DNA from: Arthrobotrys musiformis
Lineage: Eukaryota; Ascomycota; Orbiliomycetes; Orbiliales; Orbiliaceae
Direction: 5' to 3'
Assembly: GCA_036971715.1 (NCBI GenBank)
Contig: JAVHJL010000001.1
Span: 2,294,001-2,358,000, forward strand
Length of the DNA: 64,000 nt
Below the pieces are notes generated by a model that saw only the letters and a program-made list of their open reading frames with translations, did not search any database and was not told where the DNA came from. Positions 21,018-34,205 of the stretch are shown here, in pieces. The translations under genes were made by a program, and so were the position numbers. Numbering within the stretch: the stretch's first letter is position 1; each line of letters begins with the position of its first letter.

Positions 21018-23424
21018 AATGGTACAATTTCAAGTTTGAGGGAAAGGAATAAGAGTCAACCTGCAAGGGAATTAGAGAGAAAAAAAGGGATCTTTGTGTG
21101 AGTGGCCCGATCGAAGAAAGAAAATCCAACTGATATCGGAATGGCGGCTGTTGGTTAAAAAAAAAAAAAAACCACCAAGTTGTGACCGCCTTGGTCTGGG
21201 GCACTCTACCAAACGGAATAGATGGTACTGTGTGTAGCCCGCCAAAGCTCCTCTCGATCTCGTCTCGAGAGGAGGAAGAGAGGGGACAAGGTCTACGGGG
21301 GAATGGGGACTTCGAACACTCGAAAAGGGAGGAGGAGGTACTCAAGAGGAGTAGGAGCAGAACAAGAACAACAAAGAGCAAGAGCGAGAACAAGACGGCT
21401 GGCCTGGGCCTTGTCAAGCAAGTGACACTGCGAATCGAAGAACTAGAATTCTAAGCTTAGATTTATGTGTGTAGTATGTGTCTCTATGTATGCCTGCTGT
21501 AGGTGCGTTGCGGGTGGCTATCGACTCGATTCGATTCGAACGGAACGAGGTCAAAGTGGAGCTGAAAATGGGTGGGAAATTCAGGCAAAGTAAGAGAAAG
21601 ATTAAAATATGAAAAAACGACTTCTCTGATTCGATATCTCGTTTTTGTGCTATCTCCAAGACCCGAAAAAGAGAGGACCTCTCAAACAGTCATGCGGTTG
21701 CGCAGGCAAAATGTACACTGCAGACATACATACATACACATACATATCATTCGTATGTGGACGTATGTATGTGGATGTATGGCAAGTAACTGGTGTCTGT
21801 ACCGTGCCGGCCAGGGGTGGCTCCCAAAAGCAAGGAGTCGAGAGGGATATATTCAAGACAGTAGAGGAACATCAACATTATATTAGACCGCGCCATCCAG
21901 ACGTCTTGACAAGGGTCGGGGCAAGTATAAGGTTGGTGGGCGTCGAGGGCTACAGCAAAACAGGACGCCTGCCCTCGCCAATTGTCAAATCAGATGTCCC
22001 CCTCCTTCATGTCCCTTGGCCGTCTAGCCCCAAATCTGGGAGAAACTTGCGGGGCTATTGGAAAACTCTCCAAGACATCTCGCTCCCAGACAAATGTTCC
22101 CTTTCGTGCATATTACCAAAGGCGCAGTAAAGGTACCGATCTTAGGTGGACCGAAGGAGCGAGAATGAATATCTGGATGTATGATATCTATTATAACTGG
22201 GAAAGCTCTATTAAGGCTGCTAGGTTAACTAAGACTTTTAACTTGCTGATGTTGAGACACCGACCCCACAAAGGCCTGCACCTGCAAGAGGGGAAACAGC
22301 AGGGAGAAACGATGGCAAAGACATGGCGTTTGTGGCCACGTGAACCGACAGCCTTTGCACCACGATAACATAATTTTTTCATTCAAAGGAAAAATGCAAG
22401 AAAATAACATAGCAAACTATAAACTAAAGAAAATAAAATACTTATATTAGAAGGGAAGTACTTCGTCCGTGCACTGTTCCCCCAAGATCGGAAGCACCAA
22501 ATACCCTTCTTTGGAGGAGGTCCGTATCTAGGTGTACAAGTGTACTTAGCTGTCTCTATCTAGTAGATCTCCGATGATGAAAGCCGATTTCGAAAAAAGT
22601 CCTAGGGCAGGGTCTTGATCTCTTTCGTGATAAGTCGGAAACACTCACTTACCGGTTTGACTAGCTTTCACAAGGAATAGTTTTCCCCATGTCCCCCATT
22701 GCATTGGCAATGTCTAAGTGGTATACACATTTTCTTCTTATGGTAAAATGTATACTGAATGTATATATCGCTACTAGAATAAACCGTTTCCCCACTTTTG
22801 TAGCAACAGGAAGGGAAAAAAGGGTTCGCCGGATATGTTGAACTACTACAGACGTATGGAGCCTCACACGTCCTTCTCGCTCATTTCTGCGGCCCGATCA
22901 GATACCCGAACCTCATCAATCTCGCCTTTCTGTAGCTTTCTGTCCTCATTCGTCATATTTCCTTGACCAGTCTTTCCCTTGTTTGGTATGCAAATGGAGA
23001 GAAACAAGACCGTGCCCACGGAAAGCCCGCCTCGCCCGAAGCTTTGCCCCCCTAAATCATCTACTAGAAATTTAGTATATGTATACTCTGTACAGTTAAT
23101 ATACGGAGGCTAGTTGCATTTCATTGCAATACGGGGCGTTTTTTCTTCGTGCGCTGAAAAAGTTTATCCGGCAGAATTAGCGAATAGGTATTTGCCGGAG
23201 AGTGTGGGCCGGAATTCGAGCCTAGCGGTAGTCTCCTTTGCTTGACTTTGACGCTTCTTTTTCCTATCCGTTTATGTTGAGAGTCGAGACCACCACCCAA
23301 AAAAAGCATAGACATTGATAATCCGAGTTCCTGGAGGCGCACGTTATCCCGAAGGACCCCCTCGACACGAGAAAAGAGGAGATAAATGAGGAGTTGTGAG
23401 GCTTGAGCTTTGATTTGATAGAAA

Positions 23425-23458
23425 CTGTAACCCTTTCGATTCGCGGAGGCTCAACAAT
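23425..23458 (+). repeat. Dispersed repeat copy 2 (CTGTAACCCTTTCGATTCGC)
   Basis: Same core as the copy at 20986, followed by GGAGGCTCAACAAT in place of TGGAGATACAACAAT. The role is unknown. Confidence 0.75.
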
Positions 23459-25152
23459 TTGTCAAACAAATTTCCTGACCGTAAGTTGATGCATCGTGTT
23501 TATTTTCCGGGGTACATGATCAATTATCTTTCATTCTTTCCTTTTGGCTTAGGATAACCGTGGTAGTATATTCTCGTAAGTATAATTTCCAAATTCCGAA
23601 ATAATTCTTTTTCGTCTCGCTGTAACTCTGTATTCGTGATTAGTTAGCCTTGAAAAGGTAACGACACGGGCCCTGTCGAATCGTTTTTTCTTCTTCTTCC
23701 CCTCTCTGGCTAGGAAGCAGCTATCTCGCGATTTCTGTGTCGTAATCTACCACCATTCGATTCCCTTCCCGCCCCACATGTCTTTCGTCTCCCCCCATTC
23801 CCTTTTTTCCTTCGAATCGAATCTATCAACCCTTTAGTCTGGATCAACCCTTGATAACCTGATCTTTTGCTTAAAATTCGATTCCCGAGGGGTTTTTTGC
23901 ATCAAGATGTGGTGGTCGGTTTAACATTCTTGATTAACGGTTCGCATGAGACCGCATGAAACCGAAAAAAGGCGGTCCAGGGATAATTCTCGCGAGAAGG
24001 CCTAGGGGTAGTTTTATTGTAAGATCGTGGCCAAACACACCGCGGGTTGAGAGTGACTGAGCGAGGGCATGAGGCATTGAAGCATGATGAGGCTGGGGGT
24101 TCTCTATGATAACTAGGTCTGTGGCTACCCGTTTCTGGCGAGTACATACGGGCATCTGCAGCTATGCGGGCTCCCTCAGCTCAGGCGAGAAAGCAGAGCT
24201 TGTTCAGCTTTAATTTCAGCTTCTGAAAAACAAATACAAAGACAAAAAAGAAGGGTTAGGCATGGATGTGCGAGAATAGTAACAGCATATCTTGGGGTCA
24301 GAAGGGATGGTTCCCTAACGGTTCTAATTTCTTGAATGTGATGTAATTGATCATATGAATTTTGAATCGATGGATGGGAACGAATCGATTGAGGTGCAGG
24401 TGGTGCCGAAGACCGAAATCTTATTCATCTTCGTCTTTTTCCTTCTGTTCTTTAAATCGCGGGAAAGCAAGGGCACTTTTGGACCCTTCCTAGATTATCT
24501 CGTGCGATTTTTGCATGATATGAACGTCAAAGAAAAGGGTGGAGCCGAGCTTGTCCGTGACCCGTGAAGGTCCGAAGATAATGGGAGGGGCCGACACCCA
24601 GCTAAGCTTGGGGCAGAGGGGCTAGACGGTTGGGTCCTCTCTAACACCTGCCTGGAACTTCGAGTGGTCGATTTGCATTCGATCAATCGAGAGAAGAAGA
24701 AAAACTTCCCCATGCAAGGCGTTCAGAGAATGAGATGCGAATGGCCTGTTTCCCGCCCCTCCCAGTCCTTTCTCCTCTTCCTTCTGGCAGAATAATAGTA
24801 CCCGCATTAACAGGAAATCGAGGAAGGGGAGGCTAAGAGTGCGGAGAAGCTAAGAGGACGAAAAGAGGTGCACGCATGTCGTTTCCTATTTCTCCCACGC
24901 TCCTTCAGGCCTTCGGGTTCCGATTTTCCCCATTTCGAAGATTTTGAGGCGAAGTGGGCAAAAGGGAAAAAAAGGATAAGCGATCTTACAGGTCAAATAC
25001 AGATATATATAACGGTCATCTTTTTTATATATGTGTATTTGGAAAAAAACGCGGGGGCGGCGGCTGTTTTATTAAATAAACAGACACGATGACGAATAGA
25101 AAGTACGGTAAGCCGAATCCTGGTGTGAGTTTCAACGGTTGTTAAATCCTGT

Positions 25153-25172
25153 GAACGTTCGAACGAACGTTC
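25153..25172. promoter_or_regulatory. Duplicated GAACGTTC palindrome
   Basis: Two perfect GAACGTTC palindromes are separated by GAAC. Such a duplicated dyad suits a dimeric DNA-binding protein. No regulator is known. Confidence 0.35.
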
Positions 25173-27298
25173 AAACGGACAACCTAGTTTAGAAGAAATC
25201 GAAAGCGGGATATATATCGGTATCGACTCGGGGTATACGTATATATCTATTGTAGTCTCGAGGCCGTTCTAGTATACTGTCCAAAGTAGTTTATATGTAT
25301 GCGTATATATCCGTATGTGTACCAATACAGCAGAGAGATAGTATAGCACCAGCCAAACAGTGGAAACTGTGTATTCTTTTTTGCGGGACGCAGGGGATAT
25401 GGCATTGCTTAAATAAGTTATACAGCAGTTGAGCCCGCTTGTATTACGGCATCTTCTTTCTCACTCGTTAATACTACAGGTACGGACAATCTGATCCTCA
25501 GGTTCATGAGCGTGAGCTCTTCATTCCGGATCCTCCAGCCCTGCATGTAAGTCAGTACGAAGTATGTGTGTACTTACATGTGTGTGATCAGTGCTGTATC
25601 ACCACCGCTTATTGCATTCCCCGCCCACGCCCCTTGACTGATCTTACAAGACAAGAGGAAAGATCCCGAGTTCTTCCATAGTTTTGCATGCAATCGTCAA
25701 TAATAGGCGGGTGTCCTATTTGGGGAAGGGCGGGTTTCGCTTATCGATAGCCTGAAACTGGAGTAAGTAATGTAATATAAAGTGGGGAGGAGCTCCTCCG
25801 AACTCTTGTCTCTTCGAACCGCATCAATCAATCAACATCATCGAGACATTGCTAATAGCACTAGTATTAGTGCTGGGATACTACGCCGCAGAGGAGACGT
25901 TCCTGCCGGTGTATCATACGTTCAGGTATCATCGTCATCGCCCTCCTCATCATCGGTCATCTTCTAAACTAGCGTCCCCGTCGAATTCGCGCATTTGTCT
26001 TTCCTTAGACCCTTCCCCCTCCTCTTATCTATCTTTTTTCGATCCCTTCGATCGAATCGAATCTATTTCCATCTCATCTTTGGGTTGTTAATTTCCCTTG
26101 TAACGGTTCCCCTCCCCGCCACAAGTCGCCGCCGCCTTTTTGTTAGAATTGAAGCAAGTTGTCTTGCTTGCCTCTTCCTTTTCAGACAAAAATTGGAAGA
26201 AAAAAAAATAGAAAAAAAGAATCCTAGCTAAATCAAAGCTAACAGGTAGGCAGCTGTCAAAACGTTGCTTCAAGTTGTTAGTTTATTGCGATCCTTCTTC
26301 TTTTTTGCCCCTCATTGCTTTGTATCGCCATCTAGCAGCTATCTCTCTCCGCCTTTCAATCCCTAATTCCCATTTACCCTCACCGAGCCCCCCCAAAACT
26401 AGACCAAAAACTAAACCTCAAGGGTTTTTACTCGGCGATAGATATTTGCATAGGTACTATTACCTCGGCCTCTTTTTATCCCTCTCGATCGAGTGACAGT
26501 TGTAACGTTAGTTACATATCGATCGATCTGGTTTTTTTAAAAATTGCGGACCGGGTACGGTTCTTGACCTCGTTCCGGACTAAACCCTATGCCGTACTGG
26601 CACTGCGCTGCACTGTACATGTGTCCTTGATTACTTTTCATCTCCTTACGGCGGCCGGATCGAATCGATTCCCTTTTCCCGCTTTGGTTTAAAGGTTCTA
26701 GACCCGCTTGGTGTTTGAATCCATAAACCCAAGCTTGCAAGCTCCGTGCGGCGTCTGGACCAGGAGATAAAAGAATTATAGTCCCGGAGCGATTCGATAT
26801 TCTCCTGCGCATGCAAGCAAGTAAAGCATACTTAGTTAGCTAGCTATCCGACTAGCTGCGCGGCCGGCCGGGGGGGAACCCTCAATTGCATGTTGCATGC
26901 AATTAATCGTCGTTTCTTATTCCGTTTAGCTTTCGAATCGTGTTCTTTTTTTGTCAGTTCTCTTAGATCGAATCGATTGTTCTCAACATTTCTATTTTTT
27001 TAATAGAGGGGCGAACACGACTAATACATACGTCTTTCTGAAACCATAGAGTTTATCCATTTGCGCGCGCACGGGAAACCTTTTTTTAAAAGAAAGTATA
27101 AACTTTTTTTCTCAAAAAAAAAAAAAAACCTTTCAGGCACAAGATTTCTTGAAAATTTCGCGAGTCGGAACTCAGAAGCCTCGAGTCGCGGGAAAACCAC
27201 AGAGAGAAGAGCGCCTCCTAACGGCCGTTCAGCGAGCACTCCCACCACCGGTGCACCACCACCCCCAGCTGGTCTGACTTTAAAAAAACGTGGCAATC

Positions 27299-30200
27299 AT
27301 GAGCCAAATTACTGCTACCATGATGCCGCCGCCGGATATGGCATCCATGGCCAATCGCGGCATGGGCACCATGGGCCGCGACTACAATATCCAACTCGAC
27401 AAAGTCGAAAAGTACCGTCGCGAGGGCACCTGGACCGATGCCGACGAAATCGAGTGGGCGAAGAAGAAGCCTTTCCCCTGTGAGATTTGCGGGGATAGAG
27501 TTAGCAGTCGGGTGTGTACTTTTTATATCTCTCCCTTGATATATGAGGGTGGTTTACTGATATAAAATCGAATGCTTAGGCAAATTTGAATAGACATATC
27601 AAGACAAGTATGATACACTTCTATCCACTTTCAAATGGACTACGAGGGGAGATATTTATATAAACCATCGTGAACATAGGACACTACCCGCATCAAGAGC
27701 ACGACAACAAACGCTTCGCCTGCGATATCTGCGGCAAAGTCTGCAAACGAGAGTACGTCCTCCTTACTATACCATACCCCGAGGAATAATTTATAATATA
27801 CAGCTTCTAATAAGGTCGGTGGTACGGAATAGAGACAATGTCGTCAAGCACAAGAAACAAAAACACTCAATCATCAGCCACCAGCCCCGCCAACGGCGTG
27901 GGTCCGCCAGCATGAACCACCGTTTCTCCTGGCACGGCGCCGGCGGCTTCGCGGGAATAATGCCCGAAGGCGGGATAAACTGGCAAGATCCGCGGTTCAC
28001 ACAAGTTCAAGAGCACCCCAAACCTCCCAAGAAGCAGCCGAAGGAACCGTCCAGCGAGGAAGAGAGCGAGAGTGATAGTGAGGTCGACGGTGGGGCGGGT
28101 AACAGGAGGGAAAGGAAGGCTAGTGATGGGGATATGATGAATCTAACGTCGGATTTCGGGAGGAAGGTTTATGTCGCTGAGGATGTTAGTTCCCGAATAT
28201 ATATTCCCTATGCGTTTTATATGGGGTATACCTGGTCTCGCGGGCCAGCCACACAAAGCTGGGAACGAGACCTGTTATATCGAAGGATTGCCATACTGAT
28301 ATTGCTATCCAACAGCTTCCCCGCCAGCAAGTCAAGGGCCTGAAGAAATACTACACCGACTACCCAATGTGAGTACTACCCCCTATTCCCAATAATCAAA
28401 ACTGCATTGTACTGACTAAAATGGTGGCCGAATGAAAGATTACCGCAAGAACTGCTATCCCATTATGCAGACTACTACTTCAACCCCCCCTCAACCTCCT
28501 TCCACTCCCACCTGCCGCTCTTGCACAAGCCCACGTTCAAAACAGACACCGTTTTGGCCTCTTTCCTCCGTGCGATCTGCTGCATCGGCGGTCTCTACGA
28601 CCCCACGGACCAAACGCTGGGTCGACAGCTCTGGGAATCCGGCTGGAAAGTCATGGAAAGATGGGTAGAATGGGGCATCGGCGACGACGAAGACACCGAA
28701 GAGGAAGATTCAGACAGCAATAACAGTCTCTCCAAGATCAAGAAGGAGGACCAAGAGATCGAAAGAATGAGGGAGGAGGCGGAGATGGGGGGTACCTTGA
28801 CCATTGAAGCCGAATCGAAGAAGATGGCCAGCCGGCGGACGAGAGAACGAAGGCTTTGTGTCATGCAGGCTTTTATATTGTTCGAGTGCTTTGGGGTCTT
28901 CAGCAGGGAGAGGGAGTGGCATAAGAAGGGCAGGAGGATACACGCTAGATGCGTCGAGGTATATATATATATTCCTCCAAGACCCCCCAATATCACAGGT
29001 TGGAGTTGAAGACTAATCGGTGTAGATTGCCCGAGAGTACGGATACTTCCAAGACGACATCAGCATGGTCCCCACCATCAACAAGCAGGAGGACCCAAAG
29101 GGCTACCTGCGCCAGGAATGGGAAATCTTCGTCGAGAAGGAGTCTCGCAAGCGGTATTTCCCCCTCAATTAACCCCTTATAAAAGGATAGATACTGATAT
29201 AAATCGATGAGTATGTAGGGCTGCCTTCTGCCTGTACCTCCTCGACTGCCACCTCTCCCTCCTCTTTAATATCCCCCCTCTCCTCCGTCCCACCGAACTG
29301 CGCAACCTCTCCCTCCCCTGCGATGAGGACATCTTCAACGCCTCCACACCCGAAGAATGGGACTTCACCCGTCGGGTACGAGTCTACGAACCCGTCCCCA
29401 TAATGTTTCTCAAAACCCTCCGCGGCATCTTAAAGGGCAACATGAACGCCGTAACCCAAGAACTCAACGACTTCAGCTGCTACATCCTCGTCGTCGCCGT
29501 CCTCATCGAAATCACAAAGATCTCCCAAAAGGTAGCGGTGGAGGAGGACGAAGTCTACGACGACGGCAGACCCAGAATCATAGTCTTCATGCCACCGGAA
29601 CGACAAGAAGACGTAGAAAGACTAGATAAAGCCATGTCCACGCTCCGAACCCTCTCCACCCAGCGTGACGACTTCTTCGAACGCCACATAGGCGTCTCAT
29701 CCCCCTTCCAACCACTAAACGCCTACTCCCCAGAATCAAACCGTTCGCAGGCATTATCCGACCCCACCCCGAACTCCGTCGCAAACTTAAGCGGCTGCAC
29801 AAAATGCTTCTACATCTTCTGGCATCTATCCCATGTCTTCCTCGTCGTTCCTGACCGCCTCGTCCTCTCCGGCGATGTCCCGATAGATATGCAAGGCTGC
29901 CTCAACATGATCGTAGCCGAAACCCGCACCCGGCTCGAAAGAGACGAGGAAATGGATCTCAGCACCCTGGAGGGCGTAATATCAAAGTTATCACCGCATT
30001 TACTCGCCATCATGAGATTTTTGGAAAACAGAACGTATGATGAAAGCCGTACTGAATTCCCCGCCATCGTGGCGTTGGCGTTTAGAGCCTGCATGGTCAT
30101 CTGGGAGATCATCGTCCGAGTAAACTTTTTCAGCATGGGAGGGATGATGGCGCAGAGAGGCGGTGGGGGGGACGGAGACTCCGTTATCGAAGAAAGGATC

Positions 30201-30647
30201 GGAGGGAATGTCATCGTGGGAAGTTTGGACGGCGGGCACCCCGGAAGGAATTGGTCTATCAGCGGTCCTTCCGGTGGTAGTGGTAATAACAACAATAACT
30301 CCGGAAACAGCGGTGGCGGGAACGGCGGCCAAGGGGAAAATTACAGGAGTACAACAAGCCTGATAGGATTAAGCAAGAGCATGAGCAGCAGTGGTATCCT
30401 ACCGGGTATTAACAACGGCGGGAACACCGTCGGAGAGATGTTTATTGGAGAAGTTATGGAGTGTATTCATCTGCCCACGACCGCGGATGAGATGCCGCAG
30501 GAGAGGGCGGAGACGAGGTTTTTGAGATGGGTTCAGGGTACTTTTGAGGAGATGGCGTCTTGGGACGTCGGCCCCGAGGTTAGCAATGCCGTTGAGGGCA
30601 TTGTCGAGGATTGGGATGCTCTCGCTGGGAGGGCCGGCCATGATTAA
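27299..30647 (+). CDS. C2H2 zinc-finger transcription factor with fungal-specific domain
   Basis: Eight exons give 931 aa: 27299-27511, 27580-27607, 27680-27752, 27833-28184, 28316-28368, 28439-28958, 29026-29153, 29219-30647. All junctions keep phase. Splicing restores two fingers, both C-x2-C-x12-H-x4-H: C61, C64, H77, H82 and C95, C98, H111, H116. Each finger is split between exons. An acidic linker follows (SSEEESESDSE). The fungal-specific transcription factor domain starts at about residue 240 (ELLSHYADYYFNPP, HSHLPLLHKPTF, FLRAICCIGGLYDP) and continues through YLLDCHLSLLFN and RVYEP to about 620. Late segments are Gly/Asn-rich. It is a nuclear DNA-binding regulator; its targets are unknown. 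The start was set at the ATG at 27299, just after a leader stop-rich region. Confidence 0.9.
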
Positions 30648-31297
30648 TCTCATTAAACCTATATTTATATAAAAAAACAACTGTCTTCTATTATTAGGGA
30701 GGGGGCCTGGGGATTGGTACGATTTATATATTACTTACTTGCAAGGCTTCTATGGATTCGGGTTATATCATTATCACCATTATCATTATCATGATCCCTA
30801 TTATTATCATTTCCTTCCTGTCATTACTCATTATTCTTGCAGGGCGAAGCTACTCGAGACTAGCAAAGTCTTTTCTTCTTTGTCTAAATTCTGTATATAC
30901 CTGATGTGATGATAACTATGGGGATGGGAGACGGGGGAGTTGGTTTATTTTCGATTTCTTTCTTTATAATATATTGGTCTCGCGGTGTACTATGACCTTC
31001 TCCTTCTCTTTCTCTCTCCCCACTCCCAATTTTTCTGGACCACCTTTATTTGATTATGCGGTTGTGCTACATGCCTACCTACTTCTTAGGTATTAAGATG
31101 TACACGGGCGAAGAGACCATCGTTCCTTTTTTTTTGCAAAGGGTTCGGTGGGTGGGGATTTTAGAACGAGAAATATAAACGGCAGATGATATAGTCTGTA
31201 GATACCATCTGGATTTGATAATTTTGGCATAAAAAATATCCTTGTGTAGATACTTGATTCATGGCCCTTGTATCTTGCCTTATACATAATACAAAAT
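30648..31297. other. Convergent 3' region
   Basis: This is 3' flank for both the transcription factor and the aminotransferase. It includes an imperfect ATT/ATC microsatellite at about 30766-30815. No gene is seen. Confidence 0.5.
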
Positions 31298-32704
31298 CTA
31301 TTTGGAAACAATTTGGCTATAATATTAATAGAAGTATTAGCTTTTATTCCAAGTTGTGGTAGAAAATAGGGGGGGAAGGAAAGGGAAGAAACATACCTCC
31401 AGGGGTGGTCAACTTCACCATACTGGATTGCCAACATCCAGTTCCAGAAGCTCTCCGCCAAAGGTCCCGTCTCCTTGCCTGGCGACAATGGAATCTTAAC
31501 TTCCTCGCCTCTCCAAGTGACGGCTTTAACAGGGGAGACGACAGCAGCGGTTCCAGCACCAAAGGCCTCCAATAACCTGCCCTCGTCTGCTGCCTTCTTC
31601 ATCTGCGCCATCGTATACTTCTTCTCACTTACGGCCCACCCCTCAGGTACCAACTTCTCCCGAGCGAGAGCCAATATACTCTCTCTTGTAACACCTTCCA
31701 AGATGGTACCATCCAGAGGCGCCGTGATGAGTTCCTTCACACCTTCTTCATTCACCCAGGCTACAAACATGTTCATCGTGCCCACTTCAGTGACATACCC
31801 TTCCTCACCGAATAGCCACAGATTCTGCTGGTAGCCCCGTTTCGCGGCATCGATCTGGGGAACGATGCAGGGAGCGTAGTTTGCACCCAATTTTCGGTCA
31901 CCGACACCACCTGGCCAAGCTCTTACGGCCGACTCCGTAGCCTCCAACGAAATAGCCTTGAATCCGGTAGGGTAGTAAGGACCCACTGGGCTGGCAATAA
32001 CATATAATAAAGCCGATCCCGGTGGACCAACTCCCAGGGTATTCTGGGTACCAATCATGGTAGGACGGATGTATAACGAATAACCCTTCTGTTTAGGGAT
32101 AAATCTTTCTTCCAGTTCTACGAATTTAGCGATCAATTCTGTGAATTTGTCGCCATCAAAGGTTGGTAGAGCGATTCTGGAGGAGGAACGGTTGAGGCGG
32201 TACATGTTGCGATCCGGGCGGAAGAGACGGATGCGGTTTTGTGGGTCTTTGTAGGCTTTCATGCCTTCGAAGCAGGTGAAGGCATAGTGGAAGACACAGG
32301 CCGAGGGGTCGAGGGAGAGGTTCTGGTAGGGGGTTATCCGGGGAGGGAGCCAGCCGTCCTGGGCGGTCCATTCGATGGAGAGCATGTGGTCTTGTTTTCT
32401 TGTGCATTAGCCTATCTATCTATCTATCTGCCAATCAAGTAGGAGGGAAAGAAGGAGTACCAGTGAAGTTGCGACCGAAGATCAGGTCTTTGGAATCGAG
32501 TAGGGGTTTTGGAGTGGTGGTTCTTTCGATGGTGAGGGCGGAAGGGTCGATATCCGGAGTACCCTTTGGCTGGTAGGGCTGGCTGTCGTTCTGCGGTAGC
32601 GTAGTGCTGAACGACCTGGCTTGGGACTGGCTGTGAGAGAGGAAGGGAGTCAATTGTTCGGCCCATCGGACGGTGGACGACCGTAGTCGCCTCGCAAGCA
32701 TCAT
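31298..32704 (-). CDS. Branched-chain amino acid aminotransferase, mitochondrial
   Basis: Exons 32704-32461, 32390-31397 and 31316-31298 give 418 aa. The last exon is only 19 bases and adds SQIVSK to finish the usual ...HPWS C-terminus. The enzyme interconverts leucine, isoleucine and valine with their 2-oxo acids using PLP and glutamate. Residues 1-45 are basic and Ser-rich without acids (MMLARRLRSSTVRW), a mitochondrial presequence. The family motifs are clear: FGRNFTDHMLSIEW, FHYAFTCFEGMKAY, RPTMIGTQNTLGVGP, the PLP lysine at about K248 in KLGANYAP, EVGTMNMF, LDGTILEGVTRESIL and FGAGTAAVVSPV. Length fits the family. It is divergent from the SCY1-like gene. Intron 1 carries a short (TATC)n microsatellite near 32411. 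Confidence 0.95.
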
Positions 32705-34205
32705 CGTGTTCTATGTGGTTATATTCTCCTGCGGTGATGTTGGTGATGTTGAGATCGGGTGGTGGTGGTGGAGTGAGTGCAGGTGGAGCGGTTGAGGTTG
32801 AAGTTGAGGTTGAGTGAGTCTCGGAGGGACCAATTGGGCGTATTAATATTCCCGCGACTGGCCACCACCACAATTTCTATTACTACACCACGGCCAATAT
32901 AATATCACTATGAACTAGCTGGGCTCTAACTGGATACAGAAGTGTCCGCGGCCGACCATGGGCTATTCCTTATTATATACTACGGCTATCGCGACTAACT
33001 GCCAGACGGTTCGAAGCTCCAGACGGACTCGCGGCTCGTCGCTCTATAAACATATACTTGACTACTTGGTAAGTAAGTATGTCATAGGTGCTCCTTTGAT
33101 CGTAGAGACGGCCATGGCATCGTATAGACCAGATGAGCAATGCCGGAATCTATAATTCATGGCATATGATTGTTTGGGTTGCAATTGGCCTCTTTCGGCC
33201 GTTAACCATTGGACCCGGGGCTGTAACTCTTGCAGGGCCGTCGAGCTCCGGTGACGGAGATGCATTTATCCAATCTTCATTTCGTTTGGCCGCAATTGGT
33301 CGGGTCGCTTATCTGCGGGTCCTCCATTCCCTCCTCCCTTCCTTCTTTCTCAAGAGCATAGTATTACACGATGAGATGGAGTACTGGTAATTCCATTCCC
33401 GGACCCTGGCTCGAGATATCGATTTGATTCGGGTTATAGCCGTGCAGAGGCTATACGATATAGGCTATCTTGCATGGAGCAAGCAAGCAAGCAGCTCCAG
33501 GACCTGCAGGGGAGAACTCCGGACTATCTCTGCCTGCCCATCCCACGACCGATAGGTAGCTTAGCTGTAGCTGTATGTAGCTTGACCTATCAAGGTCCGA
33601 TGCCCCCCTCCACGCTTGGCATCGTATTGCCTCTTCCCCGAACTAAACCAAACAAGCAGCCAACGGGCAGCTCTGCCTAACTAGAAGCGAGCTGCACGTG
33701 TTTGGCGCGTGGGCATGTTCAAAGATGATTACCTAACTGGTGATCAAACAGTTAGAAACAGACGCAAACACCTTGGCTGCCATGTGCACTGCACTTACGT
33801 ACGTCCATACGCACTCCGAGGCTGACCATCACAAGGCGGTTAGCATTGAAGCTGTTGGTGCCAGTTGCAGTTGTGTATTGTATATATTTAAGTAATTATA
33901 ATGACTGATGGGGCTGGAGCGATGTTGATGAGGTTGAAGTGAGGTGAGGTGAGGTTGTGTGCAGCGAGTGCGTAATGCAACATCACAGCCTGGCCTTATA
34001 ATTATGGCCATTCCTCTCCTAATAACATCACCATCAACTTCAACTTCAACCTCATCAACATCACTGCCATCCACTGTACATACGCACCCACCGGCCGACT
34101 TACCAGGTGATACTACTACTACTGGCAGATACTATTCGACCGTCGGAACCGGCCTGCGATACCTCCCTTTGAGGGGAAGAAGAAGGATAAGAAGACGCAG
34201 AAGAT
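32705..34205. promoter_or_regulatory. Divergent promoter region between BCAT and SCY1-like genes
   Basis: About 1.5 kb between two divergent start codons. It includes GAGGT-type repeats near 33938-33956 and CT-rich tracts before 34206. No supported gene. Confidence 0.5.

Larger units (their letters stand above)
19290..27298. other. 8 kb divergent intergenic region
   Basis: This gap lies between the Med15-like gene (minus) and the C2H2 factor gene (plus). I see no supported coding region. Frames of up to 210 aa occur on both strands, but they are low complexity, lack introns with good signals and match no family. The region holds many GAATCGA/TCGATTC strings, TATA-rich stretches (for example 25200-25320), CT-rich tracts and a 20-base dispersed repeat. 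The part from about 25.8 kb is probably promoter and leader of the transcription factor gene. Confidence 0.6.

Noticed and set aside
20785..21417. Minus-strand frame of 210 codons
   Set aside because: Very rich in Leu, Ser and Phe from CT-rich DNA; no promoter or family features.
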